Assembly: GCF_947179165.1 (NCBI RefSeq)
Contig: NC_077247.1
Location: 41,336,935 to 41,400,934, forward strand
Length of the DNA stretch: 64,000 nucleotides
Direction: 5' to 3'
Source of the DNA: Solanum dulcamara
Taxonomy: Eukaryota; Streptophyta; Magnoliopsida; Solanales; Solanaceae
Of the stretch, positions 46,111-58,700 are shown piece after piece. The translations under genes were made by a program, and so were the position numbers. The notes beneath the pieces were generated by a model. It worked only from the letters and a program-made list of their open reading frames with translations, had not been told where the DNA came from and searched no databases. Every line of letters begins with the position of its first letter. Position 1 is the stretch's first letter.

Positions 46111-46740
46111 TGCATTGTGGAAGAAGCAAACTGAATGAGCAAAAAAATCTCATGTTGTTTTGTTTGGATGCTTATTTATTATTTGCATTTATGTACTATT
46201 ATTTTGGACATCTATCTCATTTATTATTGACTTTAACTAATATTCATCTAGATATGAATTTTTACAATATGACATTACTTTTAGAAATTGTAGCAGTCTA
46301 GCAGGTTACATGTTTCACTTTTTAAAATTATGAAGTCTTCATAGAGATTTACACGATCGATAAACAATATCATTAAGAATTTTAATATGGAAGTTTAATT
46401 TACCTCTTAACATCTGATGAAATTAGTTTTTATTTGAGTTCGTTCTGAGGACACTACTAAAAAAATTCAACCTCAAAAACCAACGTCATAAGGTCAATTT
46501 TTTTATATTTATAATTTATACGTAATATCGCTATTTTAATTTGTTTGTCTTATTTTTCTTTTTAGTCCGTTTCAAAAAAAAATATTTTTTAATTTTAATT
46601 TTCTATATGGCATGTTTAAAGAATTTTTACACTATCATATTACTTTTATATATTATAGCAGGTAACATATTTTACTTTTTTAAATTATTAAGTTTCTATA
46701 AAAATTGTTACACGGTCTATAAATAATATCACAAAAAAAG
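45996..46740 (-). repeat. Diverged tandem duplication of the UKL leader exon region
   Basis: Unit 1 (about 45996-46395) and unit 2 (about 46396-46740) share blocks in the same order: AATTTACCTCTTA..GATGAAATTA (including the leader donor site), TTTTTACA(A/C)TAT, and TAGCAGGTTACATGTTTCAC versus TAGCAGGTAACATATTTTAC, then CGATAAACAATATCA versus CTATAAATAATATCA. A CACTA-like end (CACTACTAAAAAAATTCAACC, 46453) sits only in unit 2. Confidence 0.65.
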
Positions 46741-47236
46741 CACAGATGCAATTGGAAATTACTGAGAAATAAAAAAAGCAAAACATCATATCAAAAACTT
46801 TTAAAATGTAAAACCTACTTTTGACAAATTAATATATAATTTTCTTATATTTTATGGACCAAGTTAAGTACAAAATATGTCTGAAGAAGATAATTCTAAC
46901 CCCACCTCCCAACTCCTTTGCAGATGTATATTCAATAGTACATTGATCTTTTGGGAACACTTTTTTTTTGTTCCAAAAGCCAACAATAGATCAGAGTTCC
47001 CCACCAGAATCCAGCTTTCATTCCTGAAACATAGAGAATTTTCCAAGCCGAAAATCAGTTAAAACTATTGAAAAATAGTCCCAACATTGTCATTGACAAA
47101 TTAGACATATACAACACATTTGTCATGAGGATGCCTCAGCCAGTTCCTAGCAATGACTTGCTGCTACATTATGGGACCATGAATGAAACGAGGAGTCCAT
47201 TTGCGAAGAAAAAAATACATACCAAAAAAAATGTCA
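46741..47236. other. Intergenic DNA between the UKL and PMT genes
   Basis: Includes the 3' UTR side of the PMT gene. Frames at 46864-47046 and 46877-47062 overlap on opposite strands and show no recognisable features. No repeat was recognised. Confidence 0.45.
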
Positions 47237-50200
47237 CTAAATTGTTAACTTCTCGCGCCAAAATTTCTTTCTTGTGATTAGAATTCTTTCTTCGCTCAAG
47301 CAGAGAGCATCAGTCCGTGGTTCTACCTCTGATGACCATCCATCCCATTTTAGAGCAGTCAAGAATTTTATTACGAAGTTTATTATATGAGGCTTGTCCC
47401 TTATAATGATGAATCCTTCTGGCCTTAGAATACGGTCCATCTCAATAAGTAGATCATCTATGCTGCAGCCTCGATCTTCTGTCTCCGAGAGGATCATCCA
47501 TGCATGAAGTAGGTCATACGTGCGTGGATACGTTGAAAATGATTCACACCTAATTATATATGATGGTTAGTCTTCAGCAATTTGAAGGCACAACTTATAA
47601 GGGGTATATATTGCAAGACTACAACATCATCATTCAAACAACAAAAATGCTTCGATATACTGCACTTGGAAGTTGGAAGTTGTGGAAATATAGATGGAAG
47701 GGTTGGTGTATAAGGCACAAGGCATTTACATAAAAGGAAGAATAAATTCATTATCATGTCGAAAATGTGATGATAAAAGCTACAAAACCATTTCTAGAAC
47801 CAAATTCTCATAGTAGTTGAAAATAGTCTCTTTTTTCTTGGAAAGCCCAGTTATACAAGGCCTTATTGGCGGTTATTGTTTTTAGTTATTAGTTTGTAAG
47901 TTCTAAGCTACTATTGTTTCTATCTGACTTCATGTGAAAACAAAAGGGAAAACATCATTTTTAGGCTTTAAACAAAAGGAAGACATAATAATCTTGGGAC
48001 ATCTACTAAAGGCTTCAGTCAATTTTTTTTTTTTTTTGTTTTGACAAGGACCTAAGACTTCAGTTAATCAGCTGCAGCAAATAATAGGAAATATCGTCAT
48101 AGTTAATTTAACATTTGGAGATCTGGTTTCACATATAGCAATCTGGTGTATGACAGACAATATCTTTCCATTGGGGGAGCATACCAATAGCTAATTCTGA
48201 TACATGCAGCTAAAAGCCCGATATTTTCCCCCAGAATCATTTCATCAAGTCAAAACGCAAAAGATGAGGAAGAAGTTGAATTTTTTTGCATTTCCGTTAC
48301 CATCTGTTACAGAACTCCTATCTGTACAACTATATAATTCGACCTATTATTTTACTGTTTCAAATTAGAATTTAAAGCTATTAACACACACACTCAGAAT
48401 TGTAGGTGGGAAATGAGAGATATAATTGATTAAGTCTATAAAGAAGTGCATGAAGTCTTTAACAAGCTATGGGGATAAACTTGAAAGGAGCAAATAGGGA
48501 TTAGCATATATCATTCACTATAAATTCATCATTATTTATTTCTATTTTCTTTCATCCTCAACTTAAGTAATTTTATAAAGATCAAGCTCCTCTTCTGTAA
48601 ATTTATTTTAAAAAAAGAGCCATATAAATCATTGGTAATCTGCCAATTACTAACAGCTAGATATGTAATAAATAAGAATGAATTTTGCATTCCTAAGATT
48701 GGGAAGGTAAGCAGTTAGCAGTAGGGTGACCATATGCCACAAAAACAGAGGAGTTATATCCATGGGAACAGGGAACGAGGATGCAAAGAGAACAATATCT
48801 GAAAGAGTTGAAAGTAGCGCACCAGTCGTGAACTGTTCCAATTAAGCCTCGATCATAAATTATTTTCAATCTCGATGACATATTAACAGGAGCAACATTC
48901 ATCACCCAAATGTCCTTATCCTTTAGTGCAGCTGCAAACCCACCGAGGTTTGAGTTCATGTCCATCACATTCCTAACTGAGTTCTTTGGGATAACAGACT
49001 TCATCTGCTTCCAATAGTCAACTACTCTGTCATGCCATACGTTCTGGAAAATCACATTTATAAAAAGTTAACAGACAAAATAAACAAGAAACAGAAATCA
49101 TTAAATAAAAATCCAACAGAAATACTGACTTCACTGATTTGAGAAACTTACAGTGTCTTTAAGGAATTCGTCCAAAGTGACACCAATTTCCTCCAAGCGA
49201 GGTGGCGGAGCCATAAGCCTCCGTGGCCAAGGTTCTAGCCCAGTCCCTTTTTCCTTATGCACCTCTTCAATAACAAATAATAGAAAACTTATCAGACTAA
49301 AAAAGAATATTAAGAATTTGTGATCTCCTTGCTAGAAGTAGTTGATTTAACATGAAATAGTCACTGAGAATGACAGCTCATGTGAACTGTCACTTCTTCC
49401 ATTTTTTAAATTTTTTTTTGATGAGTGTGAGTTGCCACTTTTAAAACAATCACATATTATCCAAATCCAAAAGCAGCTATTGCCGCCACAGTATAAGCAG
49501 AAAAGTTTATCATTTATCGGAAGGATACATATGTTCAGCCATTCAAGACATGGATTGAAGAATATGGACATGGCAGTTGCACACTTACTCGATGAGTAAG
49601 GAGTGATGCAAGCTTTCATCGGTACATTCCAAGCTTCATCGGGATCACCATCAGACATGCACAAGGGAGGTTGGGTCCCTCGACTTCTCTTCATATAACA
49701 GCTGTTACTCAGAGGTTTAGCCCATATCACAGTTTGGTCTCTCCTTGAAACAACTCTCCAACACATTCTTCTCAATAGATCATACATTGCATTCCAAATT
49801 CTTCGATTCTCAGCATCATGTGCATAAGCTTCTGGTGAAGAGTACACAAAATAACCACCTGGTCTGAGCAATCTGTCAAGTTCCAAGAGAAGAATGCCAT
49901 CTCTCTGGAGCCAATCGATTCTACATCGTGAACAATGTGCCAACTCAAATGACCTGCTAGGATAAGGTAGTCTTTTGGTGCCCAAGACTCCTAGTGTAGA
50001 TGGGATTCCCCTTTCCAAAGCAAACTGTATTTGATTCTCATGCACATCATTAGGAGCAAGCGACATAGCTATAATATCATGGGAAAGAAGATATGCCCCA
50101 AAGCTCGCAACACCACAGCCAACGTCAAGAACATTTCTTATGTTTCCACCGTTGCTGAGTTTTTCACCAGGTAATTTAAGCATCTACACAAGCACATAAC

Positions 50201-51185
50201 AAGACCATAGAATTATAATACAATTACTATAAACAAATCGACCCGCAACATAAGTAGAATTAAGCTTAATCACCCCTGCAATTGCTGCAATGTATATGTC
50301 AGCTCCATAATGGAAATGTGTTCCTCCGCCAGGGAATTTTATCTTGTCTCCATCCACAACCATCCAGTTTTGGTCCGACTTCTCTTGTGCAAGATGTGTA
50401 TGGGGTATGTTTGCTTTCCACACTTGGTCTCTACTAGCTGGCCATCTAATTGGGATCTGGAAATCTAACAAGGATTACCTCCTTGGCATCAAAACTAGAC
50501 AGAAACAATAACAATAGCAATATCTAAAAGTAACCTCAGTAATGCACAAGAGGACAAATAATAAACAAATTGAGTAAAGGGAATCAATTCAAGCTCATCA
50601 ATAACCGAATTCCTACATGGTTTTGTACATTCCCTTAACAAAAAATCAGGAAAAAAAAAGGCAATCAATTGCTGACCTTGTAACCAGCTGGAGGTGGGAT
50701 AAGACAGTTGTAACGACGTTGAGGAGGAGGACAATGCCTCTCATAATGCTCCATAACAGTCAAATTGAGCCTTAATCTCAATTGATATATCAAATTTCTG
50801 TCAAGGCAAGGTATCAACTCCGAGTAGGTCGTATCACAAACCTAAAATGATAGTTTTAAAAGGAAGAACAAAACAAGAAAATCAAATCAAAATCTTAACA
50901 AAAGCACAGTCAAAATGCAAACTTCACAAACATCATGCATACAGGAATACTTTTTGGAACTTCAATTTCTTGATCTTCCATATCCATATCCATGCGGCCA
51001 TGGTAAGAAATCCCAGTGACTGGATCAGAACCATCGTCAATAGCTAAAGGGTCACGCGCTATAGGAAGACCAGGAGCCATAAACGAACAGTTATAAAGAC
51101 AAACCAAACCCAAGAACACAATCATCCCAAATAAAACATATTTCAGCAACTTGGGTCTATGAGGTAACTCTTTCTTTTGCTTCAT
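47237..51185 (-). CDS. Probable Golgi methyltransferase, PMT8/9-like (DUF248 family)
   Basis: Type II Golgi membrane protein of the family thought to methylate pectin (homogalacturonan). Seven exons: 50943-51185, 50677-50841, 50274-50456, 49589-50183, 49152-49264, 48823-49043, 47237-47549; 610 residues, in frame throughout, normal for the family. A single membrane anchor lies near residues 13-34 (YVLFGMIVFLGLVCLYNC). Family Cys motifs follow: YSELIPCLDRNLIYQL, HCPPPQRRYNCLIPPPAGYK. SAM-binding motif I VLDVGCGVASFGAYL sits at 215-229, with GGTHFHYGADIYI just before. The second half has VRNVMDMNSNLGGFAAALKD (456-475), the pseudo-SAM repeat, and ends with EMDRILRPEGFIIIRD. The Met at 51215 would add ten residues (MGVFFWFLLK) but the MKQKKE start fits the family. 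Substrate is inferred. Confidence 0.92.
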
Positions 51186-51500
51186 TTTTAACAAAAACCA
51201 AAAAAAAACACCCACTTCAAGATTTCTGCTTTACTCAAATGGGGTTCTTTAAAAAACACTCAAATCCCAAGTAACAGATGCAGATCCATTTCTGGCATAC
51301 CAAGCAAAGAATCAAGACTGTTCAGTATCCATAAAAGGAGTTCCCAAGATTCACTTTTTACAATTTCAGGGCTTTATTAGAGTCAGTAGTAGGAATATGT
51401 GAGAATTTTGGATTTCTGGGAGTTTCAGCTCACTGTGGGTTGGCTACTGTTTGGTGCCGCTTTTAGGCAAAAGACGATAAAGTAGCGGTGTAGATCAAAT
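51186..51500 (-). promoter_or_regulatory. 5' UTR and proximal promoter of the PMT gene
   Basis: Less AT-rich sequence than the region further right, without recognised repeats. It probably holds the leader and promoter. No clear TATA box can be assigned; the transcription start is unknown. Confidence 0.4.
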
Positions 51501-53440
51501 ACAATGAGTCGTTTGGTTCCTATTGGCTATTGAAATTTGGACATGAAGAAAAATCATGTTGACCTTTGTCTTCTTTTTGCCTACTTTTAATGAGTTTAAA
51601 AAGTAATATTTGTATAATCACATTACTTAAAAGAATTAATTACAACTAAATTTTAATAAATATTACTAACTAATTAATTTACAACTACATGTTAATTAAT
51701 ATATGAAATAATTTTTGTGTATCAATGTATATGACTTAAATTTCTTTTAAATTAGGGGTATACAAATTTCCAAAAAACACATGAATTTTTTTCTCTCCAT
51801 AAGTAGTCCAATGCTTGGGGGTGGGAGTTTAGGCAATTTGGATAATTTGATTTATATTTTTTATTGTTGACTTAAAGAGTTAATTTTTTAGGTTCGATTT
51901 CAAATTAATTGATGTGGATATTTTGATTTTTCGATTTTTAATCTATAAGTTGAGTTGCTTCTTTTTCTTCTTATAAAAATGAATATCTAAATCAAGTATT
52001 CATATTAAATTACCCTAATAGTTCACTATGATTATTCAAATAAAGTGGACAAGCAATGAAATCACTATTAAAGAAATGCCATGGAGATATTAATAAGGCT
52101 ATAATAATTAACAATAGTAAAAACATTTCCAAACAGAAAGTATTTTGATAATAACTAAATAAATTAGTAATAATATGTATGTGTTGATGTCCAATGGGTA
52201 GGGTATTAGACTTATTAGTATTGGAGATATAAGTAAATGATTAACATATAACAAGTAGTACCATATACAAGGTACAAAAAAAAATCAAATATCCAAAAAT
52301 TTGAAGTTCCTAATTCAATATCCAACTCGAAGTTCAAAAAATTTAAAACTTGTATCCAAATTCAAATTGCAAAATAGAAAATTTTGAATTCGATTTAAAT
52401 TTCGAATTTGCTCAAATTATGTTTACTCCTACGGATGCCACAATATAGCAATTAAGTTGATTTTTCAAGTGTATACGATAAAATGAGTCAAATAAAATTT
52501 ATTTGCATCCTATCTTTATATACAATTAATAAATATAAGTCATAATATTTTTTATTTATATATTTATCACTTAATTATAATTAAAAAATACATATCTTCA
52601 CTTTAATTTGTAATTAAAAAATTAAATTATATAATTTGACGTAAACATCACGCTATATCAAAATAAGTTTTTATCATTTGCAGGATTTTTCAGAAAGGAA
52701 ATAAAGAAGAATGGGATTTTGGGTTGCTTTTCATTTTCTGGAATTATTCTGCAGCTTGAGGTTAGGGACCAACATAGATTATAGTGCACTAGTAAAACTG
52801 ATTTATTTTTAATTAAAATATTTTAATTCGAATTTTTAATATAAAAAAATTATATTAAAAATATTACAATTCGAATTTAATCGATTTCAATACGGACGAC
52901 TTTTGAAAAAAAAAAAAAAGGTAACGGGGAAGGGGTTGTGGCCGTGTGGGGTAAGCTTTAGGAAAATGCTTCTTTATAAAAGTCACGCGCTAGGGTTCAG
53001 ACAGCTGATTTTTGGTCCTTTCCACCTATCAGAAGCACACGTGTTTAACACGACAAATTCTATTACTGTTTTGATCTTATGATGCTGACTCAGCTGCCTA
53101 ATAATCCTTCCATTCCATCTTTTTCTTTTTCTTTTTCTTTTTCTCCGTTTTTTTTTTCCTTCTATTTTATGAAATTTGCCATAAATAGAAAAAGGGATGG
53201 AAGAATAACAAAAAGGAGCTTTTGGCGGCAAAGAATTTTTCATTTCAATATTGTTATTCTTTAAAATAAAAAAAGTTAAAAATATCTTTAAATTATTATA
53301 GAAGATACCTTTCGTCCGTCAACTTTTTCGCTCACCTTTTTAGCTTATTTTTGTCCTTAAAATTAATAGATCTATTATTTATTTTATTTTATTGTTTATT
53401 TCTCTTTTTTATTTTTAAAATAACAAATGAGGCTCAAATC
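51501..53440. other. Intergenic DNA, unassigned, with a gene-like GC-richer patch
   Basis: Mostly AT-rich. 52920-53090 is less AT-rich and holds a TATAAAA (52975), a CACGTG palindrome (53038-53043) and a TGACTCA-type site (53084), so it could be a fossil promoter, but no coding frame follows on the plus strand. 53119-53148 is a TTTTTC microsatellite. The 86-codon minus frame at 52983-53243 is Lys/Arg-rich because of it. Confidence 0.4.
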
Positions 53441-53695
53441 TGTAATAATTGACGTGTGAGAGGTGGGTTGTAATAAAAATTGGAAAAGGTAGAGGTAGGC
53501 CAAAGAAAAGTAGGGAAAGTGATTAGATAGGACATGATACAATTTCAACTTACCGAAGACATGACCCTAAAAAAGGTTTGGAGGTCGAGAAATAGGATAG
53601 AAAGTAGTAAGTAATCAAGTGGTTCCACACTTTTATGAGAGAAAGGCAAAGGGGGCTAGCTCCTCCAATGGGATTATTGTTGTTGTATTTCATAA
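53441..53695 (+). mobile_element. 3' end of an RTE LINE (truncated)
   Basis: GGTAGAGGTAGGCCAAAGAA (GRGRPKK in frame), TAGATAGGACATGATAC and TTACCGAAGACATGACCC align in order with the last part of the LINE at 39834-41477, followed by TGGGATTATTGTTGTTGTAT, the TTG-type tail. It is a few hundred bases long with stops, so dead. Confidence 0.75.
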
Positions 53696-54897
53696 TTGCA
53701 TAATTTCTTATTTTTTGATGTGTATTACTATTTGTTGCTTGTTATAATATTTTTTTTGTAACCATACTTTGAAAAACTTTTCTTTTGATCCCTGTCTATC
53801 GAAAACAACCACTTTGCTCCATAAAATAGAGATAAAATATGCTTATATTTCACATTTTTTAGACTTCACTTGTGAAATTACAAGACGTATAAAACAAAAT
53901 TCAAAATGAAATATATTTGATCATTCTCGCAAAGTTCTGGGGTATATATGATTTTTCTCACACAAGACTATTATTTTTTTGATTTCTTTAATTCAATGAC
54001 TAATTTGTGTTGTTATGAAATGTATATATATTCATTAAATGAATGTCCATAAACATTTACCAAGTTACATGAACCTTTTTGTAGATTACAATATATCTAT
54101 TAATCTAGCCATTTAATACCCTTTCTACATCTCTTTTCTAAGATATATTGTTTTATGTTTATTCCATTAGCTATGAATTTACAACACATCAATACAAAAC
54201 TCATCAATTTCATCTCCACTTGCAAGTGAAGGTTAGTTTTCTTCTCTAAGAAATACATAGCTCCCATACCTGTGTGTTGAATATTTATTTTACAGAAGAA
54301 TTAAAATAACTAGAGATTCGGTTATATGGAGTATGTAACCAAATGAAAGAAACATTATCATGAACATGCAACATCACTCACTAGTGCTATTTGATCCTAC
54401 AGCTTTTTTGGTGAATTTTTTCTTCTTTTTCCTCTTGTGGTGAAGTAGCCAAAGGTTGATATACCCTTCAATAAAGGTATATCAGAACATTTTCCCTTGA
54501 ATGTTTAAAGTTGATTTCTTGGACTACTCTACCAAAATCGAACCTAATTCGACTTTATCATTTTAATATGTTCGATTCAATAATCGGATTTTTATCAAAT
54601 CATGAATCACCTTACTTGAGTGAATGAATGCAACCATCAAATTGTAACCTCGACAGTACAAGAAATTTTATTCTAACTTGATTCATCTTTAATGGATTTT
54701 CTTATAAAATCTTGGTTAAACATAAAACTGAAGCATAAAAACTATATAAATTGAGAAAGCTAAATTAAATATTTTTCCAGTGAAATAAGAATTCTGGCGG
54801 TGTAATCTTCGAGGTCAGATGAAGCGCCCAAAACTCACGATTAAATCGTATGATAATTAATTCATAATAACATATGAGTGAATTTAATAAAACTCTA
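53696..54897. other. AT-rich intergenic DNA, nothing identified
   Basis: No gene or repeat pair recognised. GATTAAATCGTATGATAATT near 54839 recurs as ATATCGTATGACTATTAATT at 55120, flanking the next element. Confidence 0.4.
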
Positions 54898-55110
54898 AGG
54901 ACTCGTTTGGTGTGAGGCATAAGATATAATAATCTCGAGATAAAATGCAAGATTGTATCCTGCGTTTGGTTGAAAGTATTAGGTAATCCTAGGATTATTA
55001 ATCTCACCATTTATACCTTACGATGGGATAAGTTATCCATATACATGATGGAATGACTTATCTCAGGATAATTAATCTCGAGATAACTTGTTCCCAACCA
55101 AACGACTCCT
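54898..55110. mobile_element. MITE with AGGACTCGTTTGGT ends
   Basis: Begins AGGACTCGTTTGGTG at 54898 and ends ACCAAACGACTCCT at 55110: 14-bp perfect inverted termini on a 213-bp element. Internal inverted motifs (ATAATCTCGAGATA, TTAATCTCGAGATAACTT) add to the foldback. The flanks (CGTATGATAATTAATTCA and CGTATGACTATTAATTCAGA) are similar direct repeats, too long for a target duplication of this element class. Confidence 0.8.
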
Positions 55111-55708
55111 AATTATGATATATCGTATGACTATTAATTCAGAATGCTTAGTATATCTACAAGAGAACGTCATAACGTTGTTATGTTTTAAAATGGAAGC
55201 GGCCACATGCTTAACATTTAAACTTTTTCATTTGCTTCTTTCTACAAAGTTTATATGATCAGAATATTTGCAACGTTTTATATTTATAATGTCAAGCTTC
55301 TCAAAGTGTGTGAAACTGGCCTCTCATCAATTACACCTCTTCAACTAGATAAGCAGTAACTAATGACAAAGTTTCACCAGGTGCATAACAAACCATTGGG
55401 CAATTTACAATTGTTGATACCTGAATCATCAAATGTTAGTTTGTCTACATGTCAAAGGCCCAAAACTGACTGGCACCCTACACAACCATTAAATATGTGG
55501 TGGTGTCAAGGCTGAGTTCTTTCTACACCGACCAACATTGGCCTACAAACAGTGAACTCTTTCAACAAGAAGATTTGCCCCATGTACAGTTTGGTTAAGT
55601 CTTTCTGCAGCGTGTGAGCATTAAAGGCCATACCTGATTCGTGATAGAACTATCAGGACCCAAAGTCTCATGAAGGGCCTTGTCAGTTGTCGCCACTTAG
55701 TATTACAC
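55111..55708. other. 3' side of the NET-domain gene
   Basis: The NET-domain gene stops at 55709. The sequence to its left is its 3' UTR and intergenic DNA, with a pyrimidine/ATG-rich stretch and no recognisable feature. Confidence 0.4.
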
Positions 55709-58700
55709 CTAGCAGAGTCTCTTGGCATTTTCAACTGTTTCAATGTAGAAATACAATCTCCAGAGTGTCGCTTTGTCCTACAATAACCCATAGGAAACTT
55801 AGGAAACCGGTCACTTGGAGAAATTAAGCACACAATTGCCAAAAAAAAAAAAAAAAAGCTTACCTCATTTTCTAAATCAACATGCACCTCACTGCAAGAA
55901 TGTTTCTCTACTTGCTTACCACGGCAGAAAATCTGGACAACGCGATCAAGATTCTTAGGTGGAAGGTTCCGTATTAGCTGCCGAAGGTGGTGTTTTTCAG
56001 GTAAGGTCATTAACCTGCCAAAGGTAATTGAATTCCCCATAGAAAAATTTCAGGACAAATCTGACGAGCAACAATCCAACAAAAAATACCGAGATATCAT
56101 GTATTATACGACACCAATTAATCAACTTTGCATCATGCCAAATTAATTGAGATCTGTCATACGGATACTCTATAATCACTCTTCCCTATTCGAGGCCCTT
56201 CTAAAATAACAATTAAGGAATCAGACCCTGCCCTGCACGATCAAACTACAGAGCTCCAATTTACAAGTTGATGCTCCACCACTGAACTACAGCAGCCCAA
56301 AACATCTACCAGACATTCTACTATTGTCTTCTAAAGGATTTTTGCATGAGTCAGGCTTCTAATTCTGTCATGCTTCTTATGGACAGAAATTTACGTAGCT
56401 ACAGAAGTGCAAATAATTCACACCAAAGCCATCATCTAATTGGGCATAACAAACCTGGGCAACATATTGTAATTGTAACAAGACCAAACATGACAAAATC
56501 AGATACATTAAGGCACTCACACAGTTGTAACCTTTAAACACACAAACTCGTCGTTATACACTTGTCAGACACTGAACACCAACAGAACCCTTCTTTCCTT
56601 CTTTTTTTAGTGAAGAAGAATTTCTTTAAAAGGCATCAAGAAGATGCTCACAAAATTACAGGGAATAAAAGGAGTTGCGCTGTTAATCTATTTCCTTCAG
56701 ATCTATAATAGAATCTTTATCAGAGAATATAAAACAGGAATAGAACAGAATAACGTGGATCCTACTAATAAACTTAGACAAAGTATAAAATTGTCATACT
56801 TATTAACCCCGGACATTTTAGATTCTTTCTTAAACTAAAGGATGTGTTGTAGGAGTTGAATATTGTCAGAGATAATATAATCTATTAAGTATGAAATGGA
56901 TAAAAACATATTGTATCCTTTGTATTAAACTAGTTAATAGAGATTTTTAACAGACTAAAACCATACTAATTTGCAGAAAGACAAATTCATGTCCCTTGCT
57001 TTTTAAGTACTGTGCGTTGCATCCACACAATTGGACAAATGGTCAACTAAGGGAAAATTCAATTCAATTAGGTCTCCTTTTGATTAGAATCTAATTTAAT
57101 ACGTGAAACCAAGATGTGGTTGAAAATGTTGTTACCACACAGCAATCGTTAAATCGCTAGTAGAATATGCTTAAATGGGACATTATGCGGCATCTTCAGC
57201 CCGTTACATACTATATCCATTATTTAACTTTTTTTCATACTAGTCCTTTCCGGGAAAGAAGACCACTCCCCTGAAATGGCACAATCTATCATAACCGAGA
57301 AGGCTAAATTAACATGTAATGATGCTATACATTTCAGAATTTGAAATGACATCTTTTTTTCTTCAAACAATTTGATATGACATCTTTATACTATTTCCAA
57401 TCTTCCAACTTTGGTTTTAACATATCTTTATTGAAATTAAATGTAACATCACATTCGAACTTTCTTCTCTTAAACATTTGAAAAGTCAGCAGGAATACAT
57501 AATAATTGATCAAATTATTTGGATTTATTTTAAGGTTGGGTAAAGCCAGGTAAAGTGCACACCCAACAAGACACACCTCAAACTGAATAAAGTCCCAACA
57601 ACTCAATATGCTAGCACGCCCTATAGGACTATGAGAGCAACATACCAGCCCTGTTTGTTATGGTTTTCCTAAAATGAACAGCCAAATTATAGTAACATTT
57701 AATTCCAATCAATATCTCAGGCGTTCACATTTTAACCAACAAACAAGCATTATATAACACAAATTATAATATTGTTTTGAATCTTCTATGAAATTTAGGT
57801 TTCAGAGAAGATTTAGAAGCAAAGCCCATCCAACTTGTTAAAATTCAGCTTCCTAGGGTTCTTGTACGCCAAACAAACAAAACAGAAAAGAAAACAACAA
57901 TAAATGAAACAAATTTGAAATGAGAACTTCAATTTTTCATGTATCTTCCAAGTATAAAAGAACTAACAAAACATACTAAAATGGGAACAGCAAATAATCA
58001 AACTTCCAATATGTTGTGAAATACCTGCAATTCGACATAACGATATCAAGAAGTTCTTCAAGCTTCTCCTCCATGTACTCAAGCTGGCATATTGTCCAAC
58101 CACAATTTAGAAATAGCTAACAAAATTACTAAAACCAGTAAAACTCCTGATAGAGAAGACTCAAGCTCCAGCCAAGTTACCGTCGCTAAAAGTTCATCAC
58201 AATGCTTCTTCATCACACTCTCGACCTTTGCGCTATCATTTTGTAGCAAAAACTGCAAATCATTGTGGACCTGGAAAATGGGAGTAGGGATAATGAAACA
58301 TTTCTTTGCAACTAAATCAATTCAACATTCTAAACAAAAGCATAGCGAAAATGTTAGTTCAGCTGAATAATCGAAGCTTCATTCTTCACCAGTAAAACTC
58401 CTCCCACCTGAGAGAGAGAGAGAGTAAAGCCAGCCTAGAAAAATGCACCAGAGAGAGAGAGATGGATCTTACATCCCCGTCTTCAGGAGTTGCTCCAGCA
58501 TTTGAACCCAATTCATTTTGATCCTTCTTTGCAAGGGATTCTTTTACCTGTTCACCTTCGAATTTTTTAACATCATTCGACGTATCTCCTCTAGATGGAG
58601 AGATATTCAAGCCTTCTCTTCGTGAATCCTGCATTTAAGGAGTCGAAGAAAGTGTCAAATATATTTCTGTAAATAAAGCCAAAAGGTGGGGTGACACTGA

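Noticed and set aside
52983..53243. 86-codon Lys/Arg-rich minus frame
   Set aside because: The basic run is the antisense translation of a TTTTTC microsatellite; no supporting features.
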